Shown: piece by piece, positions 14,609 through 23,937 of the stretch | Position numbering within the stretch: position 1 is the first letter of the stretch | Layout of the letters: each line of letters starts with the position of its first letter | Assembly (NCBI RefSeq): GCF_036038375.1 | Contig: NZ_CP107935.1 | Coordinates: 3,596,001-3,660,000 of the forward strand | Source: Streptomyces sp. NBC_00414 | GTDB taxonomy: Bacteria; Actinomycetota; Actinomycetes; Streptomycetales; Streptomycetaceae | Reading direction: 5' to 3' | Length of the DNA stretch: 64,000 bases | Position numbers and translations under genes: made by a program | Notes under the pieces: model-generated | Told to the model about the DNA's origin: nothing | The model's input: the letters and a program-made list of their open reading frames with translations, nothing else | Database searches by the model: none

Positions 14609-17056
14609 TCACCCCTCCCCCACCGCCCAGGTACGGGTCGTCACCCACTCGACCCGCTCGACCGCCACCTCGGCTCCCCCGCCGCCGGCCGCCCCCTCCG
14701 CCACGTACACCCTCGCGTCCGCCCGTCGCGGCAGCACCTTCAGTCGCAGCCCCTCCCCCCGAAGGGCGAAGGCCGGGAGTCGGTCCAGGGCGATGTCCCA
14801 GGGCAGTCCCGCGAAGAACTGGTCCGCCACCAGTGTGTCGCCGACGTAGGCGCGTGCCACGTCTCCGGTCCAGTGGACGCGCAGGAGGGTGCCGGTGAGG
14901 GGCAGTCCGTCCGGAACGGCGATGGCGTACTCGGCGGCGGCCGTGTCGTAGTGCTCGTCGGCGGGGGCGCTCGCCCGGCCCTGCACGCCCGTCACGGGTT
15001 CGGGCGCCGGGCCCGCGGCACGGACCAGCCCCGCCTTCCCCGTAAAACGCGGGTGCCGGCCCTCGCTGAGCACCTGAAACCGCGTGAACACCCCGTCTCC
15101 CGACTCCCGCACGCTCGCGCCCGTCACCACCGGCGGCCGGCGTGGCGCGGGCAGCACGGCGAACGAGGGGTCACCGGCCGGGCCGTGCACGCGTACCTCT
15201 CCCTGCCCGTCCCGCGCGTGCTCGTCGAAGACGACGCCTGCGCCGGTCTCGCAGAGCACCAGCCGTTCGGCTCCCCAGGCGACACCCCGGTAGGCGGTAC
15301 GGGCCGTCGTCGCGTCCAGGACCAGGATGCCGACCCGGTCGCCGTCCGCCGTGTCCACCTCCACCAGGGCGTCGGTGCCGGGGCGCAGCCCGGTGACCAG
15401 GACGCGGCCGTCGAGCGTGGCGCACTGTCCGGAGGGCGTCCGCACCGACGCCAACGTGGTGGCGTCCAGGGCCAGTTCGACGGGCACGCCCTCCGTCGCC
15501 GCCAGCACCAGGACCGTACGACTGCCGCCGTCACCGTCGTCGACGACCGTGCACACGGGCTGGGCGGTGGCCCAGTCCAGGCGGAGGCCGTCCACGTCGA
15601 GGCGGAGGGGCCAGCAGAAGTAGGCGCCCGCCGGGACCGTGACGGGTGTGCTCGGGAGGGTGAGCGCGGGCCCCGCCGGGAACTCGACCGTGAACGAGGT
15701 GTCCGGGTGGGCGGGCAACTCCTCGTGCGGCTGGTGGTTGTTGACGAAGAGGAAGCCGGAGTCCTCCGCGGCCCGGACCGCCCAGCGCAGGGTGTCCCGG
15801 TCGCCCTGCCCCGTCGGCTGTCGTGCCGGGAGGAAGGACTCCATCGGCGCGAGCAGCTGCCCGAAGTCCGCCAACATCAGGTGCTGGAGGCGCAGTTCGT
15901 CGTACGAGGGCCGGTACTGGCCGTACTCGCCGAGCGGAGCCTGGAAGTCGTAGGTTCGGACGGGGAGGTCGTTGGGGTAGCCCGTCGCGTGGGACTCCTG
16001 GAGGGTCGTCCGCTCCCCCACGGGATTCGTCCCGCCGTGGAACATGTAGTAGCCCTGCCACACGGATCCGCAGCCGATCTTCGTGAGGCCGAGCGCGCCG
16101 ACGTCGGCCGCGTCGACCCGTGGACGGCGGTGGTAGGAGACCGCCATGCCGCCGCCCAACTCGCAGGTGGCCCAGGGGAATCGGGCCGCCGAGGCCGACG
16201 GGTCGGCGCCGCGTACCGTCGTTGGGCGCAGGTCGGCGCCGATGCCCTCGTCATCACGCTGGTGGGTGAAGAAGAAGTGCTTGCGGCAGGTGTCGGGCCA
16301 GCCGCCGTCGGCCTCGGTCCAGAAGGTCTCGGGGTAGCCGCCGTACAGCGGAAGCAGTTCGTCGGGCGGGAGTCGGACCCCGCCCCACGCCGTCGACGTC
16401 CAGAGCGGGGCGCTCAGACCGGCGTCCTGTGCCATGCGTTTCAGGGTCAGCAGGTGGCCCGGCTGGTCGTAGAGCTCGTTCTCGATCTGGATGGCGACGA
16501 TCGGGCCGCCGTGCGCGCGGTCGAGCCCGTACAGCTGCCCGGCGATCGCCTCGTACCAGGTGCGTACGGGTTCGAGGTAGGCCGGATCGTCGGTGCGCGG
16601 GGCGCGGGTGCGGGTCAGGAGCCAGTCGGGGAAGCCGCCGTTGCGGACCTCCGCGTGGGACCAGGGGCCGATGCGGGGGATGAGGTCCAGGCCGTGGCGG
16701 GCGCAGAGTTGGGCGAATCTTCGCAGGTCACGGTCGCCGTCGAAGCGGATCCGGCCCTCGGTCTCCTCGTGGTGGATCCAGATGACGTAGCCGGCGACGG
16801 CCGTCACCCCGCCCGCCTTCATCTTCAGCAGCTCCTCCTCCCACTCCCCTGCCGGGTAGCGGGTGTAGTGGAACTCGCCGGAGACCGGGAACCAGGGCCG
16901 GCCGCCGCGGGTGAGGCAGCGGCTGGTGACCTCGATCGGGTCGGGGACGCCGGGGGCGTCGGCTAAGGGGAGGTGGCCGGTGAGCGGCGGCGCGGCGGGC
17001 GCGGACACCTTCAGCCGATGGGATGCCGGGCGCAGGGGCGGGCGGAGGGAGGTCAT
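14609..17056 (-). CDS. GH35 beta-galactosidase-like glycoside hydrolase (large)
   Basis: 815 aa. The catalytic barrel has FPVSGEFHYTRYPAGEWEEE, YVIWIHHEE and IGPWSHAE, then the acid/base Glu in IVAIQIENEL and a probable nucleophile Glu in WATCELGGGM, followed by MFHGGTNPVGER. The motif order is that of GH35 although the N-terminal strand is more divergent than in the neighbouring enzyme. C-terminal beta-sandwich domains fill residues about 480-815. No signal peptide, so it acts inside the cell on imported galactosides. Its start overlaps the stop of the smaller GH35 gene (TGATG), a coupled pair. Confidence 0.85.
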   Translation of the reverse strand: MTSLRPPLRPASHRLKVSAPAAPPLTGHLPLADAPGVPDPIEVTSRCLTRGGRPWFPVSGEFHYTRYPAGEWEEELLKMKAGGVTAVAGYVIWIHHEETEGRIRFDGDRDLRRFAQLCARHGLDLIPRIGPWSHAEVRNGGFPDWLLTRTRAPRTDDPAYLEPVRTWYEAIAGQLYGLDRAHGGPIVAIQIENELYDQPGHLLTLKRMAQDAGLSAPLWTSTAWGGVRLPPDELLPLYGGYPETFWTEADGGWPDTCRKHFFFTHQRDDEGIGADLRPTTVRGADPSASAARFPWATCELGGGMAVSYHRRPRVDAADVGALGLTKIGCGSVWQGYYMFHGGTNPVGERTTLQESHATGYPNDLPVRTYDFQAPLGEYGQYRPSYDELRLQHLMLADFGQLLAPMESFLPARQPTGQGDRDTLRWAVRAAEDSGFLFVNNHQPHEELPAHPDTSFTVEFPAGPALTLPSTPVTVPAGAYFCWPLRLDVDGLRLDWATAQPVCTVVDDGDGGSRTVLVLAATEGVPVELALDATTLASVRTPSGQCATLDGRVLVTGLRPGTDALVEVDTADGDRVGILVLDATTARTAYRGVAWGAERLVLCETGAGVVFDEHARDGQGEVRVHGPAGDPSFAVLPAPRRPPVVTGASVRESGDGVFTRFQVLSEGRHPRFTGKAGLVRAAGPAPEPVTGVQGRASAPADEHYDTAAAEYAIAVPDGLPLTGTLLRVHWTGDVARAYVGDTLVADQFFAGLPWDIALDRLPAFALRGEGLRLKVLPRRADARVYVAEGAAGGGGAEVAVERVEWVTTRTWAVGEG

Positions 17057-18837
17057 CAGGGCTTCACCGGGCCGAGGTCGGGCGTGTCCGTGAGGTGGAC
17101 GCGCGGCTCGGTCGTGGCCTGCAGTTCCAGCAGGACCAGTTCGTTGGTGCCGGGACGCAGGACGGGCGCGGGCACGTACAGCGTGCGCTGCGGGCCGCGG
17201 TTCCAGTAGCGGCCGAGGTGGAAGCCGTTGATCCAGGCCTGGCCCTTGGTCCAGCCGGGCAGGGAGAGGAAGGTGTCGGCGGGCGTACGGACCTCGAAGG
17301 TGCCGTGGTGGAAGGCCGGTCCGGCTCCCGCGGGCAGGTCGGCGGCCGGGGCGAAGGGCACCTGGCCGACGGCGTCCAGCGCCAGGGGGTGGCAGTCCCA
17401 GCCGTGCAGGGCGGTGCCGTCGAAGGTGACCGGTCCGAGCAGGCCCTTCGGGGCGCCGATGCGCGGGCCGTAGTTGACGCCGCCCATGTTCTCGACGAGC
17501 ACGTCCAGCGTGGCGCCGGCTCGCGCAACGCGCACGGGCAGGGCTTCCTCATGGTGTTCGCGTTCGAGTACGCCGACGGGGGCGCCGTCCACGAAGACCT
17601 GGGCGCGGTCGCCGACCCCGCCCGCGAAGTGCAGGACACCGTCGCCGGACACGGGGAGCGTGGTGCGGTACAGGGCGTAGCCCGCGCGCAGGCCCAGCTC
17701 CTCCATCGTCACCGGGTCGGCGTCGACGCGTACCGGCTCGGCGAGGAGGCCCGCGTGCGCGAGCAGCGGAGCCCGGCCGTCCAACTCCACGGACGTGGGC
17801 GGGAGTTTGGGCTCCGGTGCCGGGGCGGGCTCGTCGGGTACCGGGGCGTGGCGGGCGATGACCTCGCGGAAGGCGTGGTACTTCGGACCCGGGTCGCCGG
17901 ACTCGGTGAGGGCCGCGTCGTAGTCGTACGAGGTCACGACGGACTCGTACGCGTGGTCGTGGTTGGCGCCGTTGGTGAAGCCGAAGTTGGTGCCGCCGTG
18001 GAACATGTAGATGTTGACCGAGGCGCCCGCGGAGAGCAGCCGGTCGAGGTCGGCGGCGGCGTCGGCCGCGTCGCGCACGTGGTGCGGTTCGCCCCAGTGG
18101 TCGAACCACCCGATCCAGAACTCCGCGCACATCAGGGGTCCTTCGGGCCGATGGGCACGCAACTGCTCCAGGGACTCGGTGATCCGGCTGCCGAAGGTGC
18201 CGGTGCTGAGGACACCGGGGAGGCTGCCGGCCGCCAGGTGCTCCGGGTTGGCCTGGTCGCAGGTGAAGAGGAGTTCCTCGACGCCCCGGGCGCGGAAGGA
18301 CTCGGCGAGGTGTTCCAGGTACGCGCGGTCGTCGCCGTACGCCCCGTACTCGTTCTCCACCTGTACGGCGATCACCGGGCCCCCGTTCGCGACCAGTTGG
18401 GGCAGGATCGGGGGCAGCAGCAGGTCGAAGTAGCGGTCGAGGGCGTCGGTGAAGCGGGGGTCGCTGGTGCGCAGCCGGATGTCGGTGTCCGTGGTGAGCC
18501 AGGAGGGCAGACCGCCGCCGTCCCACTCGGCGCAGATGTACGGGCCGGGGCGCAGCAGGACGTGCAGGCCCTCGGACTTCGCCAGCCGGAGATAACGCGG
18601 CAGGTCGAGGATGCCGTCGAGGACGAGGGTGCCTGGCTCGGGCTGGTGGAGGTTCCAGGGGACGTACGTCTCCACCGTGTTGAGGCCCATCAGCCGGGCC
18701 TTGCGGAGCCGGTCGGCCCACTGGTCGGGGTGGATGCGGAAGTAGTGCATCGCACCGGAGATGATCCGGAACGGCTCTCCGTGGAGCCGGAATCCGTCGG
18801 ACGAGGTACTCAGGGCCGACGTGCTCGGAGCGGACAT
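17056..18837 (-). CDS. GH35 beta-galactosidase
   Basis: 593 aa, a typical bacterial GH35 length. Motifs: FRIISGAMHYFRIHPDQW, GLNTVETYVPWNLHQP, LLRPGPYICAEWDGGGLPSW, the acid/base Glu in AVQVENEYGAYGDD, the nucleophile Glu in LMCAEFWIGWFDHWG, and MFHGGTNFGFTNG. The C-terminal galactose-binding-like domains end with KGQAWINGFHLGRYW. No signal peptide. ATG 18837 has CTCCTC in antisense (GAGGAG) just upstream. It lies 130 bases after the MFS transporter gene and overlaps the second GH35 gene, fitting an operon for import and hydrolysis of beta-galactosides. Confidence 0.93.
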   Translation of the reverse strand: MSAPSTSALSTSSDGFRLHGEPFRIISGAMHYFRIHPDQWADRLRKARLMGLNTVETYVPWNLHQPEPGTLVLDGILDLPRYLRLAKSEGLHVLLRPGPYICAEWDGGGLPSWLTTDTDIRLRTSDPRFTDALDRYFDLLLPPILPQLVANGGPVIAVQVENEYGAYGDDRAYLEHLAESFRARGVEELLFTCDQANPEHLAAGSLPGVLSTGTFGSRITESLEQLRAHRPEGPLMCAEFWIGWFDHWGEPHHVRDAADAAADLDRLLSAGASVNIYMFHGGTNFGFTNGANHDHAYESVVTSYDYDAALTESGDPGPKYHAFREVIARHAPVPDEPAPAPEPKLPPTSVELDGRAPLLAHAGLLAEPVRVDADPVTMEELGLRAGYALYRTTLPVSGDGVLHFAGGVGDRAQVFVDGAPVGVLEREHHEEALPVRVARAGATLDVLVENMGGVNYGPRIGAPKGLLGPVTFDGTALHGWDCHPLALDAVGQVPFAPAADLPAGAGPAFHHGTFEVRTPADTFLSLPGWTKGQAWINGFHLGRYWNRGPQRTLYVPAPVLRPGTNELVLLELQATTEPRVHLTDTPDLGPVKP

Positions 18838-18966
18838 GAGGAGGCTGTTTCCCTTCAGCTCGGGTGTGGGATCGGACGGGGGACCGGTACATCGGACGTG
18901 GGACCGGTACAGGGGTGCGTCAGCGATTGCGTGCGTGATGACGCCAGCGGTCGGTCGGCGGTCGGG

Positions 18967-20223
18967 TCAGTGGTGGGCGGACGGGCGCGTGGCGCGGACC
19001 AGCCAGAGCGTGGCGGCCAGGCACAGTGCCGAGACCGCGCACAGCAGGAGCGGTACGGCACGCACCCCGGACCACTCGATGGCCTTGCCGAGCGCGGGTC
19101 CCGCGACGACTCCGCCGACCATCGACGCGGCGATGACCACCGCGCCGGCTCTGCGGGCCTTCGGGGCCGCCCTGTTGAGCCAGGGCAGCCCGGTGGGGAA
19201 GATCGGCGCGATGAACAGGCCGACTCCCGCGTACGCGTAGGGGGCGAGTGCCGGGACCGTGGCCAGCAGCAGGCAGACCGTCATGCCCGCGCACGAGACG
19301 GTGACGATCGACTGGGCGGAGTGGCGCAGCGCGAGCGGTGCCGCGAGGAAGCGGCCGACGGTCATCATCAGCCAGTACACGGAGGTGGCGGTGGCCGCGG
19401 CCCCGGCGCCGTACCCGACCGCCTCCAGGTGTGTGGGCTCCCAGCCGCCGACGCCCGCCTCGATGCCCACGTGCAGCACGTACAGGGTGACGAACATGGC
19501 GAGCACCGACCCCAGACTGCGGCCGAGGACCGACGCGCCACCGGCCTGCGGCGCCCCCTCGCCGGGCTTCGGCGCGTGCTCGCGTACGCCTTTCAGGCAC
19601 AGCAGCAGGGGCAGGTTGACGGCGGCGAAGACGAGGAAGACCGCCGGATAGTGCCCGGCGCCGACCGCGCCGATCACGGCGGGTCCGAGGATCGCGCCCA
19701 CGCCGAAGTGCGCGTTGAGGATGTTGAGCATAGCGGTCGAGCGGCGCCCGAAGCCGACGGCGAACAGCTGGTTGAGCCCGTAGTCGATACCGCCGAAGCC
19801 GAGTCCGGCGAGCAGGGCCGCGACCAGCGAGACGGGCCAGTTCGGCGCCAGCGCGAAGCCGGCCGCGCCGACGGCCATCAGCAGGTACGAGGCCCCGAGG
19901 AGCTGCCGGTTGCCGAGCCGGCCGTACAGCCGGTCGAAGAGGAGGACTCCGGCGACGCCGCCGAAGAAGTGCGCGCTCAGTCCCAGCCCGGCGGCCGAGG
20001 GCGAGAGCCCGAACTCCTCGCGGAGGGCGGGGATGGAGGGACCGTAGAGGGCCTGGAGCGCGCCGATGAGAACGAACCCGCCGCAGGAGGCGACGACGGC
20101 CGCGGTACTGAACACGCGCACGTCCGGGACTTCCCGGACGGGCACAGTCACAGGCTCCGGGGCGCTCGTGGCCGGTCGCGCGGTCGGCAGGCCTGTGACG
20201 TGGTCACTCACGTGGTCACTCAC
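18967..20223 (-). CDS. MFS transporter, probable sugar (galactoside) importer
   Basis: About 418 aa with 12 predicted membrane helices. The GTG at 20223 has GGAG 5 bases upstream; a start at 20301 would leave the ATG only 3 bases from a LacI palindrome with no ribosome site. MFS signatures include LYGRLGNRQLLGASYL in the loop between helices 2 and 3 and GLGFGGIDYGLNQLF. It is the first gene of the MFS/GH35/GH35/LacI unit, so a galactoside or oligosaccharide is the likely cargo; that is inference from neighbours. Confidence 0.8.
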   Translation of the reverse strand: MSDHVSDHVTGLPTARPATSAPEPVTVPVREVPDVRVFSTAAVVASCGGFVLIGALQALYGPSIPALREEFGLSPSAAGLGLSAHFFGGVAGVLLFDRLYGRLGNRQLLGASYLLMAVGAAGFALAPNWPVSLVAALLAGLGFGGIDYGLNQLFAVGFGRRSTAMLNILNAHFGVGAILGPAVIGAVGAGHYPAVFLVFAAVNLPLLLCLKGVREHAPKPGEGAPQAGGASVLGRSLGSVLAMFVTLYVLHVGIEAGVGGWEPTHLEAVGYGAGAAATATSVYWLMMTVGRFLAAPLALRHSAQSIVTVSCAGMTVCLLLATVPALAPYAYAGVGLFIAPIFPTGLPWLNRAAPKARRAGAVVIAASMVGGVVAGPALGKAIEWSGVRAVPLLLCAVSALCLAATLWLVRATRPSAHH

Positions 20224-20304
20224 GCGGACTCCAGTTGACGGGCCACGCTCCAGCGGGCGACGGGCCGACCGGGGCGTCGGCGGTGGCGCTACGGGAACCA
20301 TGAT

Positions 20305-20316
20305 GTTACCGGTAAC
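20305..20316. promoter_or_regulatory. LacI-type operator palindrome
   Basis: GTTACCGGTAAC is a perfect 12-base palindrome with the central CG typical of LacI/GalR-family sites. It lies about 80 bases upstream of the chosen transporter start, where the promoter would be, and is the natural candidate site for the LacI repressor encoded at the end of the same gene cluster. Confidence 0.6.
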
Positions 20317-20396
20317 TTAAAGCCGTCAAGATCTCCGCGTCAGGATCGTGCGAGAGGTCGGCGAGGGCCCGGATCAGGTCGGTCGACGGGCCGGGC

Positions 20397-20774
20397 TCAG
20401 GGCAGGGTGCGGCGCAGGGCGGCGTGGAGGTGGGCCGGATCCGTCCAGTGGCGGGTCCTGGTCGGCGGCACCCGCCAGTGCAGACCGGGCGCGTACGTGC
20501 GATGCCGGGGCGGGATGGCCACGTGGGAGCCCGGGCCGAGGATCTGCGCCGGGGCGATGTCCCAGGTGGCGGCCTCGCCCGGCGGGACGAGCCAGTAGAG
20601 GACACCGCCGAAGCCGTCCTCGATCACCGCTCCCGTGCGCGAGCCCAGATGTTCGAGGATGCGCAGGCCCGTGGCCAGCGGGACCCGTACCGCGTCCCAC
20701 CACTGGCCGGCGGGGAGTGTCCGCACCTCCGGGCCGAGGGGTCGCAGCCACCTCGGGGCATCACTGCTCGGCAT
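20397..20774 (-). CDS. Small prim-pol-like hypothetical protein
   Basis: 125 aa from ATG 20774; a GTG at 20798 is an alternative. The sequence runs WLRPLGPEVRTLPAGQWWDA, AVIEDGFGGVLYWLVPPGEA, ILGPGSHVAIPPRHR, HWRVPPTRTRHW. This is the same beta-strand layout as the 7013-7573 protein on the island, including the 'G.WWD.V' start and '..W.VPP' ends. Streptomyces proteins of this type are often annotated as bifunctional DNA primase/polymerase relatives, but no catalytic acidic pair is present. Role unknown. It is divergent from the P450 gene. Confidence 0.6.
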   Translation of the reverse strand: MPSSDAPRWLRPLGPEVRTLPAGQWWDAVRVPLATGLRILEHLGSRTGAVIEDGFGGVLYWLVPPGEAATWDIAPAQILGPGSHVAIPPRHRTYAPGLHWRVPPTRTRHWTDPAHLHAALRRTLP

Positions 20775-20978
20775 GGTTGGGCTGCCACCACCTCTCACCC
20801 GGGATCATGACCCTAGAGCGGACTGTAGGCCTCAACTTGCCTGTACGCGTAGGGAACTTGTCGACGTGCGCAGTGGGTTCCACGCGGTCTCGTTCGCGCA
20901 CCCTGTGGCCCCGTAACGTCACTCGGCGTATTGCTGTACGGACAGTTCGAGTGCTGGTTCGAGTGCTGGGAGGCTCCC

Positions 20979-22232
20979 GTGTCGGAGCAGGGATCCATCG
21001 TCATCGACCCGTCCGGTCGCGACATTCACGGCGAGGCCGCACGGATACGTGAGCGCGGCCCGGTGACCCGGGTGGAACTGCCCGGCGGGGTGGAGGCCTG
21101 GGCTGTCAGCAGTACGGACCTCCTGAAACGCCTGCTCACGGACCCGCGGGTGTCGAAGGATCCACGGCAGCACTGGCCGCTGTGGATCAACGGGGAGATC
21201 TCACCGGAGTGGCCGCTGTTCACCTGGGTCGCCGTGCAGAACATGTTCACGGCGTACGGCGGGGAGCACAAACGGCTGCGGACGCTGGTGTCGAAGGCGT
21301 TCACCGCGCGCCGGACCGCCGCGCTGCAGCCTCGTATCGAGGAGATCACCAAGCAGCTGCTCGACCGTATCGACGAGGTCGGGCGCCGGGACGGCGTCGT
21401 CGATCTGCGCGAGGAGTTCTGCTACCCGCTGCCGATCCAGGTGATCAGCGAGCTGTTCGGGCTGCCCGAGGAGAAGGGCGCGGAGCTGCGGGCCGTCGTG
21501 GACGGGGTCTTCAACACCGCCGCCACGCCGGAGGAGGTCACGGACATCTACGCCCGGCTGTACGCGGTTCTCGGCGAACTCGTCGCCGCCAAGCGGGAGT
21601 CGCCCGGGGACGACCTCACCTCCGGGCTCATCGCCGCGCGTGACGACGAGGGTGCCACGCGGCTGACTGAGCAGGAGCTGCTCGACACGCTGGTGCTGAT
21701 GATCAGCGCGGGTCATGAGACCACGGTCAACCTCATCGACAACGCGATCCATGCGCTGCTGACCCATCCGGAACAGCTCGCGCATGTCCGGGCCGGGCGG
21801 GCCGGCTGGGACGACGTGATCGAGGAGACGCTGCGGGTGCGGGCGCCCGTTGCCAGTCTGCCGTTGCGGTACGCCGTGGAGGACCTGGCGGTCGGCGAAC
21901 TGGGCGGGCCCGAGGGGGTGGTGATCCGTCAGGGGGACGCGATCCTCGCGGCGTACGCTGCCGCTGGTCGCAACCCTGAGGATCACGGTCCTGACGCCGA
22001 CCGGTTCGATGTCACTCGGCTCGGCAAGGAGCATTTGGCGTTCGGGCACGGGGTGCACTTCTGCCTTGGCGCTCCGCTGGGGCGGTTCGAGGCTCGGGTT
22101 GCGCTTCCGGCGTTTTTCGAGCGGTATCCGGATGTGCGGCTTGCCGTCGCGGACGGTGAGTTGACGCCGGTGGCGTCGTTCATCTCGAACGGGCATCGGG
22201 CTCTGCCTGTTCGGCTCGCCGCCTGGGGGTGA
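20979..22232 (+). CDS. Cytochrome P450 (CYP154-like)
   Basis: 417 aa from GTG 20979 with GGGAGG 5 bases before it. Complete P450 signatures: I-helix oxygen-binding LMISAGHETTVNLI, ExxR in EETLRVRAP, and the haem loop FGHGVHFCLGAPLGR with the cysteine ligand. It is a soluble class I bacterial P450 needing ferredoxin partners from elsewhere. It lies convergent to a conservon whose last gene is a CYP157-like P450. The CYP154/CYP157 pairing beside a conservon is known in Streptomyces, so I assign CYP154-like from context and sequence. Substrate unknown. Confidence 0.92.
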   Translation: MSEQGSIVIDPSGRDIHGEAARIRERGPVTRVELPGGVEAWAVSSTDLLKRLLTDPRVSKDPRQHWPLWINGEISPEWPLFTWVAVQNMFTAYGGEHKRLRTLVSKAFTARRTAALQPRIEEITKQLLDRIDEVGRRDGVVDLREEFCYPLPIQVISELFGLPEEKGAELRAVVDGVFNTAATPEEVTDIYARLYAVLGELVAAKRESPGDDLTSGLIAARDDEGATRLTEQELLDTLVLMISAGHETTVNLIDNAIHALLTHPEQLAHVRAGRAGWDDVIEETLRVRAPVASLPLRYAVEDLAVGELGGPEGVVIRQGDAILAAYAAAGRNPEDHGPDADRFDVTRLGKEHLAFGHGVHFCLGAPLGRFEARVALPAFFERYPDVRLAVADGELTPVASFISNGHRALPVRLAAWG

Positions 22233-22572
22233 GGGGGGTGCCGTTCCCCGCGGTGCTGGGGGTGGGGGTGGCCGGGGCGTTCGTACGTGACGGTCGTTCT
22301 CGGCTGAGTGCGCCGTTCCCCGCGCCCCTCAAAGAACCGGGGTGACCGGAGCGTTCGAACGTGACCGTTGTCGGGGGCTGGGTGCGCCGTTCCCCGCGCC
22401 CCTCAAAGCGCCGGGGTGGGTCGGGATGTGGAGTGTGCGGCAAGGGTCGTTCAGTTGATGGCGCGAGAGCAACGGCCGCATATCCCGGAGCGCGCCCGCC
22501 CCCGCCCCCTACCACGCACCGCAGGCGTGCTTTTAGGGGCGCGGGGAACTGCGCACCCGACCACCCCGTCCG
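22233..22572. repeat. Intergenic copies of the TTCCCCGCGCCCCT repeat between convergent P450 genes
   Basis: Two direct copies of the GCGCCGTTCCCCGCGCCCCT core (near 22310 and 22383, 73 bases apart), a degenerate copy near 22242 and one inverted copy (AGGGGCGCGGGGAACTGCGC near 22533) fill the space between two genes facing each other. The facing copies can pair as a long hairpin and probably act as a bidirectional terminator. No gene is visible. Confidence 0.75.
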
Positions 22573-23937
22573 CTACTCACCCCGCCACCACGCCTTCAGT
22601 CGGCCCCAGCCGCCCTGAGGGCGGGCAGAGGCAACAGGCGGCGCGGCGGCAGTGGGCGGAAGGATCGGGCGCCGCACGGCGTCCGTACGGTGCTCCTCCC
22701 CAGACACCGGCGCCACCGGAAACCGCACCGGCAGTGCGGCCAGAGCGCGGTGGAACGGCCCGGGCCGCCACTCCAGCTCATCCACCGGCACCGCTAGCCG
22801 CACATCGGGCAACCGGTCGAGCAGCTTCTCGACCGCCACCGCTGCGATCAGCCGGGCCGGGCTCTGCGCGGGACAGTTGTGCGGCCCCGCGCTCCACGCC
22901 AGGTGGGCCCGGTTCCCGGCCCGCTGGTCGTTCGTCAGCGCCGGGTCCGTGTTCGCCGCGGCCAGACTGACGACGAGCGGGTGGCCCTCCCGCAGCAGCG
23001 TTCCCTCGTACACGACGTCCCGGACCGGGTAGTGCACCGCGTAGTTCGCCATCGGCGGATCGGTCCACAGCACCTCGTCGAGCGCGTCCTCGACCGGCAG
23101 GCTGCCACCGCCCAGGTCGCCCGCGAACCGGTCGTCGGACAGCAGCAGCCGCAGGCTGTTGGCGATCAGGTTCTGCTGCGGCTCGGTGCCCGCGCCCATC
23201 AGCACCACCAGCTCGTGGATCATCTCCTCGTCGGTGAGCCCGGCCGGATGCGCCATGAGCCAGGACGTCATGTCCTGCCCCGGCTGCGCGCGCTTCAGCG
23301 TGACGAGGTCGAGCAGCGTCGTGGAGAGCAGCTCGTTGGCCTTCTCCGCGTCCACCCCGTCGAAGATCCCGGACATGCCCTCGACGAGCCGCTCGCCCAG
23401 GTCGGTCGGGCAGCCGAAGAGCCGGTTGAACACCAGCAGCGGCAGCACCTGCGCGTACTCGCCGAGAAGGTCCGCGTGACCGCGCGGGGCGATCAGGTCG
23501 ATGAGCGTGTCGGCGCTGCGCTCGACGTATCCGCGCAGGGTGCTGGGCTCGACGCGGGCCAGGCTGTCGGTGATGGCACCACGCAGCCTGCGGTGCTCCT
23601 CGCCGTCGGTGAACAGCGCGTTCGGCCGGTACATCATCATCGGCACGACCGGGCTGTCCGGCGCGACGACGCCCTCGGCGAGGTCGCGCCAGCGGCGGGG
23701 GTCCTTGGAGAACGTCTCGGGGCTGCGCAGCACGTGCAGCGCGGCCTCGTACCCGGTGACGAGCGTGGCCCGGACGCCGGGCGCGAGTTCCACCGGCGAT
23801 GTGTTCCCGTGCCCCCGCAGCTTCCCGTACAGCGCGCCGGGGTCGGCGGCGAACTCCGGCCCGTACATGGGGTGGTGGTAGGGGCAGCCCTCGGGCGCCG
23901 CGGACGCGGACGGGACGGGTGGTTCGGGGGAGGTCAC
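22573..23937 (-). CDS. Cytochrome P450 without ExxR motif (CYP157-like), conservon output gene
   Basis: 454 aa from GTG 23937, overlapping the GTPase stop by 4 bases (GTGA). The haem loop WSAGPHNCPAQSPAR supplies the cysteine ligand, and the I-helix has LMGAGTEPQQNL instead of AGxET. At the K-helix, where P450s have ExxR, the sequence is VEDALDEVLWTDPP: Glu is followed by Val-Leu-Trp, so the invariant Arg is absent. Loss of ExxR is a known trait of the CYP157 family (EQSLW in CYP157C1), which also occurs next to conservons. It is the last gene of the kinase/roadblock/DUF742/GTPase/P450 operon. Confidence 0.9.
   Translation of the reverse strand: MTSPEPPVPSASAAPEGCPYHHPMYGPEFAADPGALYGKLRGHGNTSPVELAPGVRATLVTGYEAALHVLRSPETFSKDPRRWRDLAEGVVAPDSPVVPMMMYRPNALFTDGEEHRRLRGAITDSLARVEPSTLRGYVERSADTLIDLIAPRGHADLLGEYAQVLPLLVFNRLFGCPTDLGERLVEGMSGIFDGVDAEKANELLSTTLLDLVTLKRAQPGQDMTSWLMAHPAGLTDEEMIHELVVLMGAGTEPQQNLIANSLRLLLSDDRFAGDLGGGSLPVEDALDEVLWTDPPMANYAVHYPVRDVVYEGTLLREGHPLVVSLAAANTDPALTNDQRAGNRAHLAWSAGPHNCPAQSPARLIAAVAVEKLLDRLPDVRLAVPVDELEWRPGPFHRALAALPVRFPVAPVSGEEHRTDAVRRPILPPTAAAPPVASARPQGGWGRLKAWWRGE

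Noticed and set aside
18838..18966. GGGACCGGTACA repeated twice between the MFS and GH35 genes, as a second operator
   Set aside because: It is not palindromic beyond ACCGGT and does not match the 12-mer at 20305; too weak to list as a site.
17023..20238. A 1071-residue plus-strand frame opposite the GH35/MFS genes
   Set aside because: Low-complexity Gly/Arg/Glu sequence, no domain; a typical high-GC shadow of the minus-strand operon.
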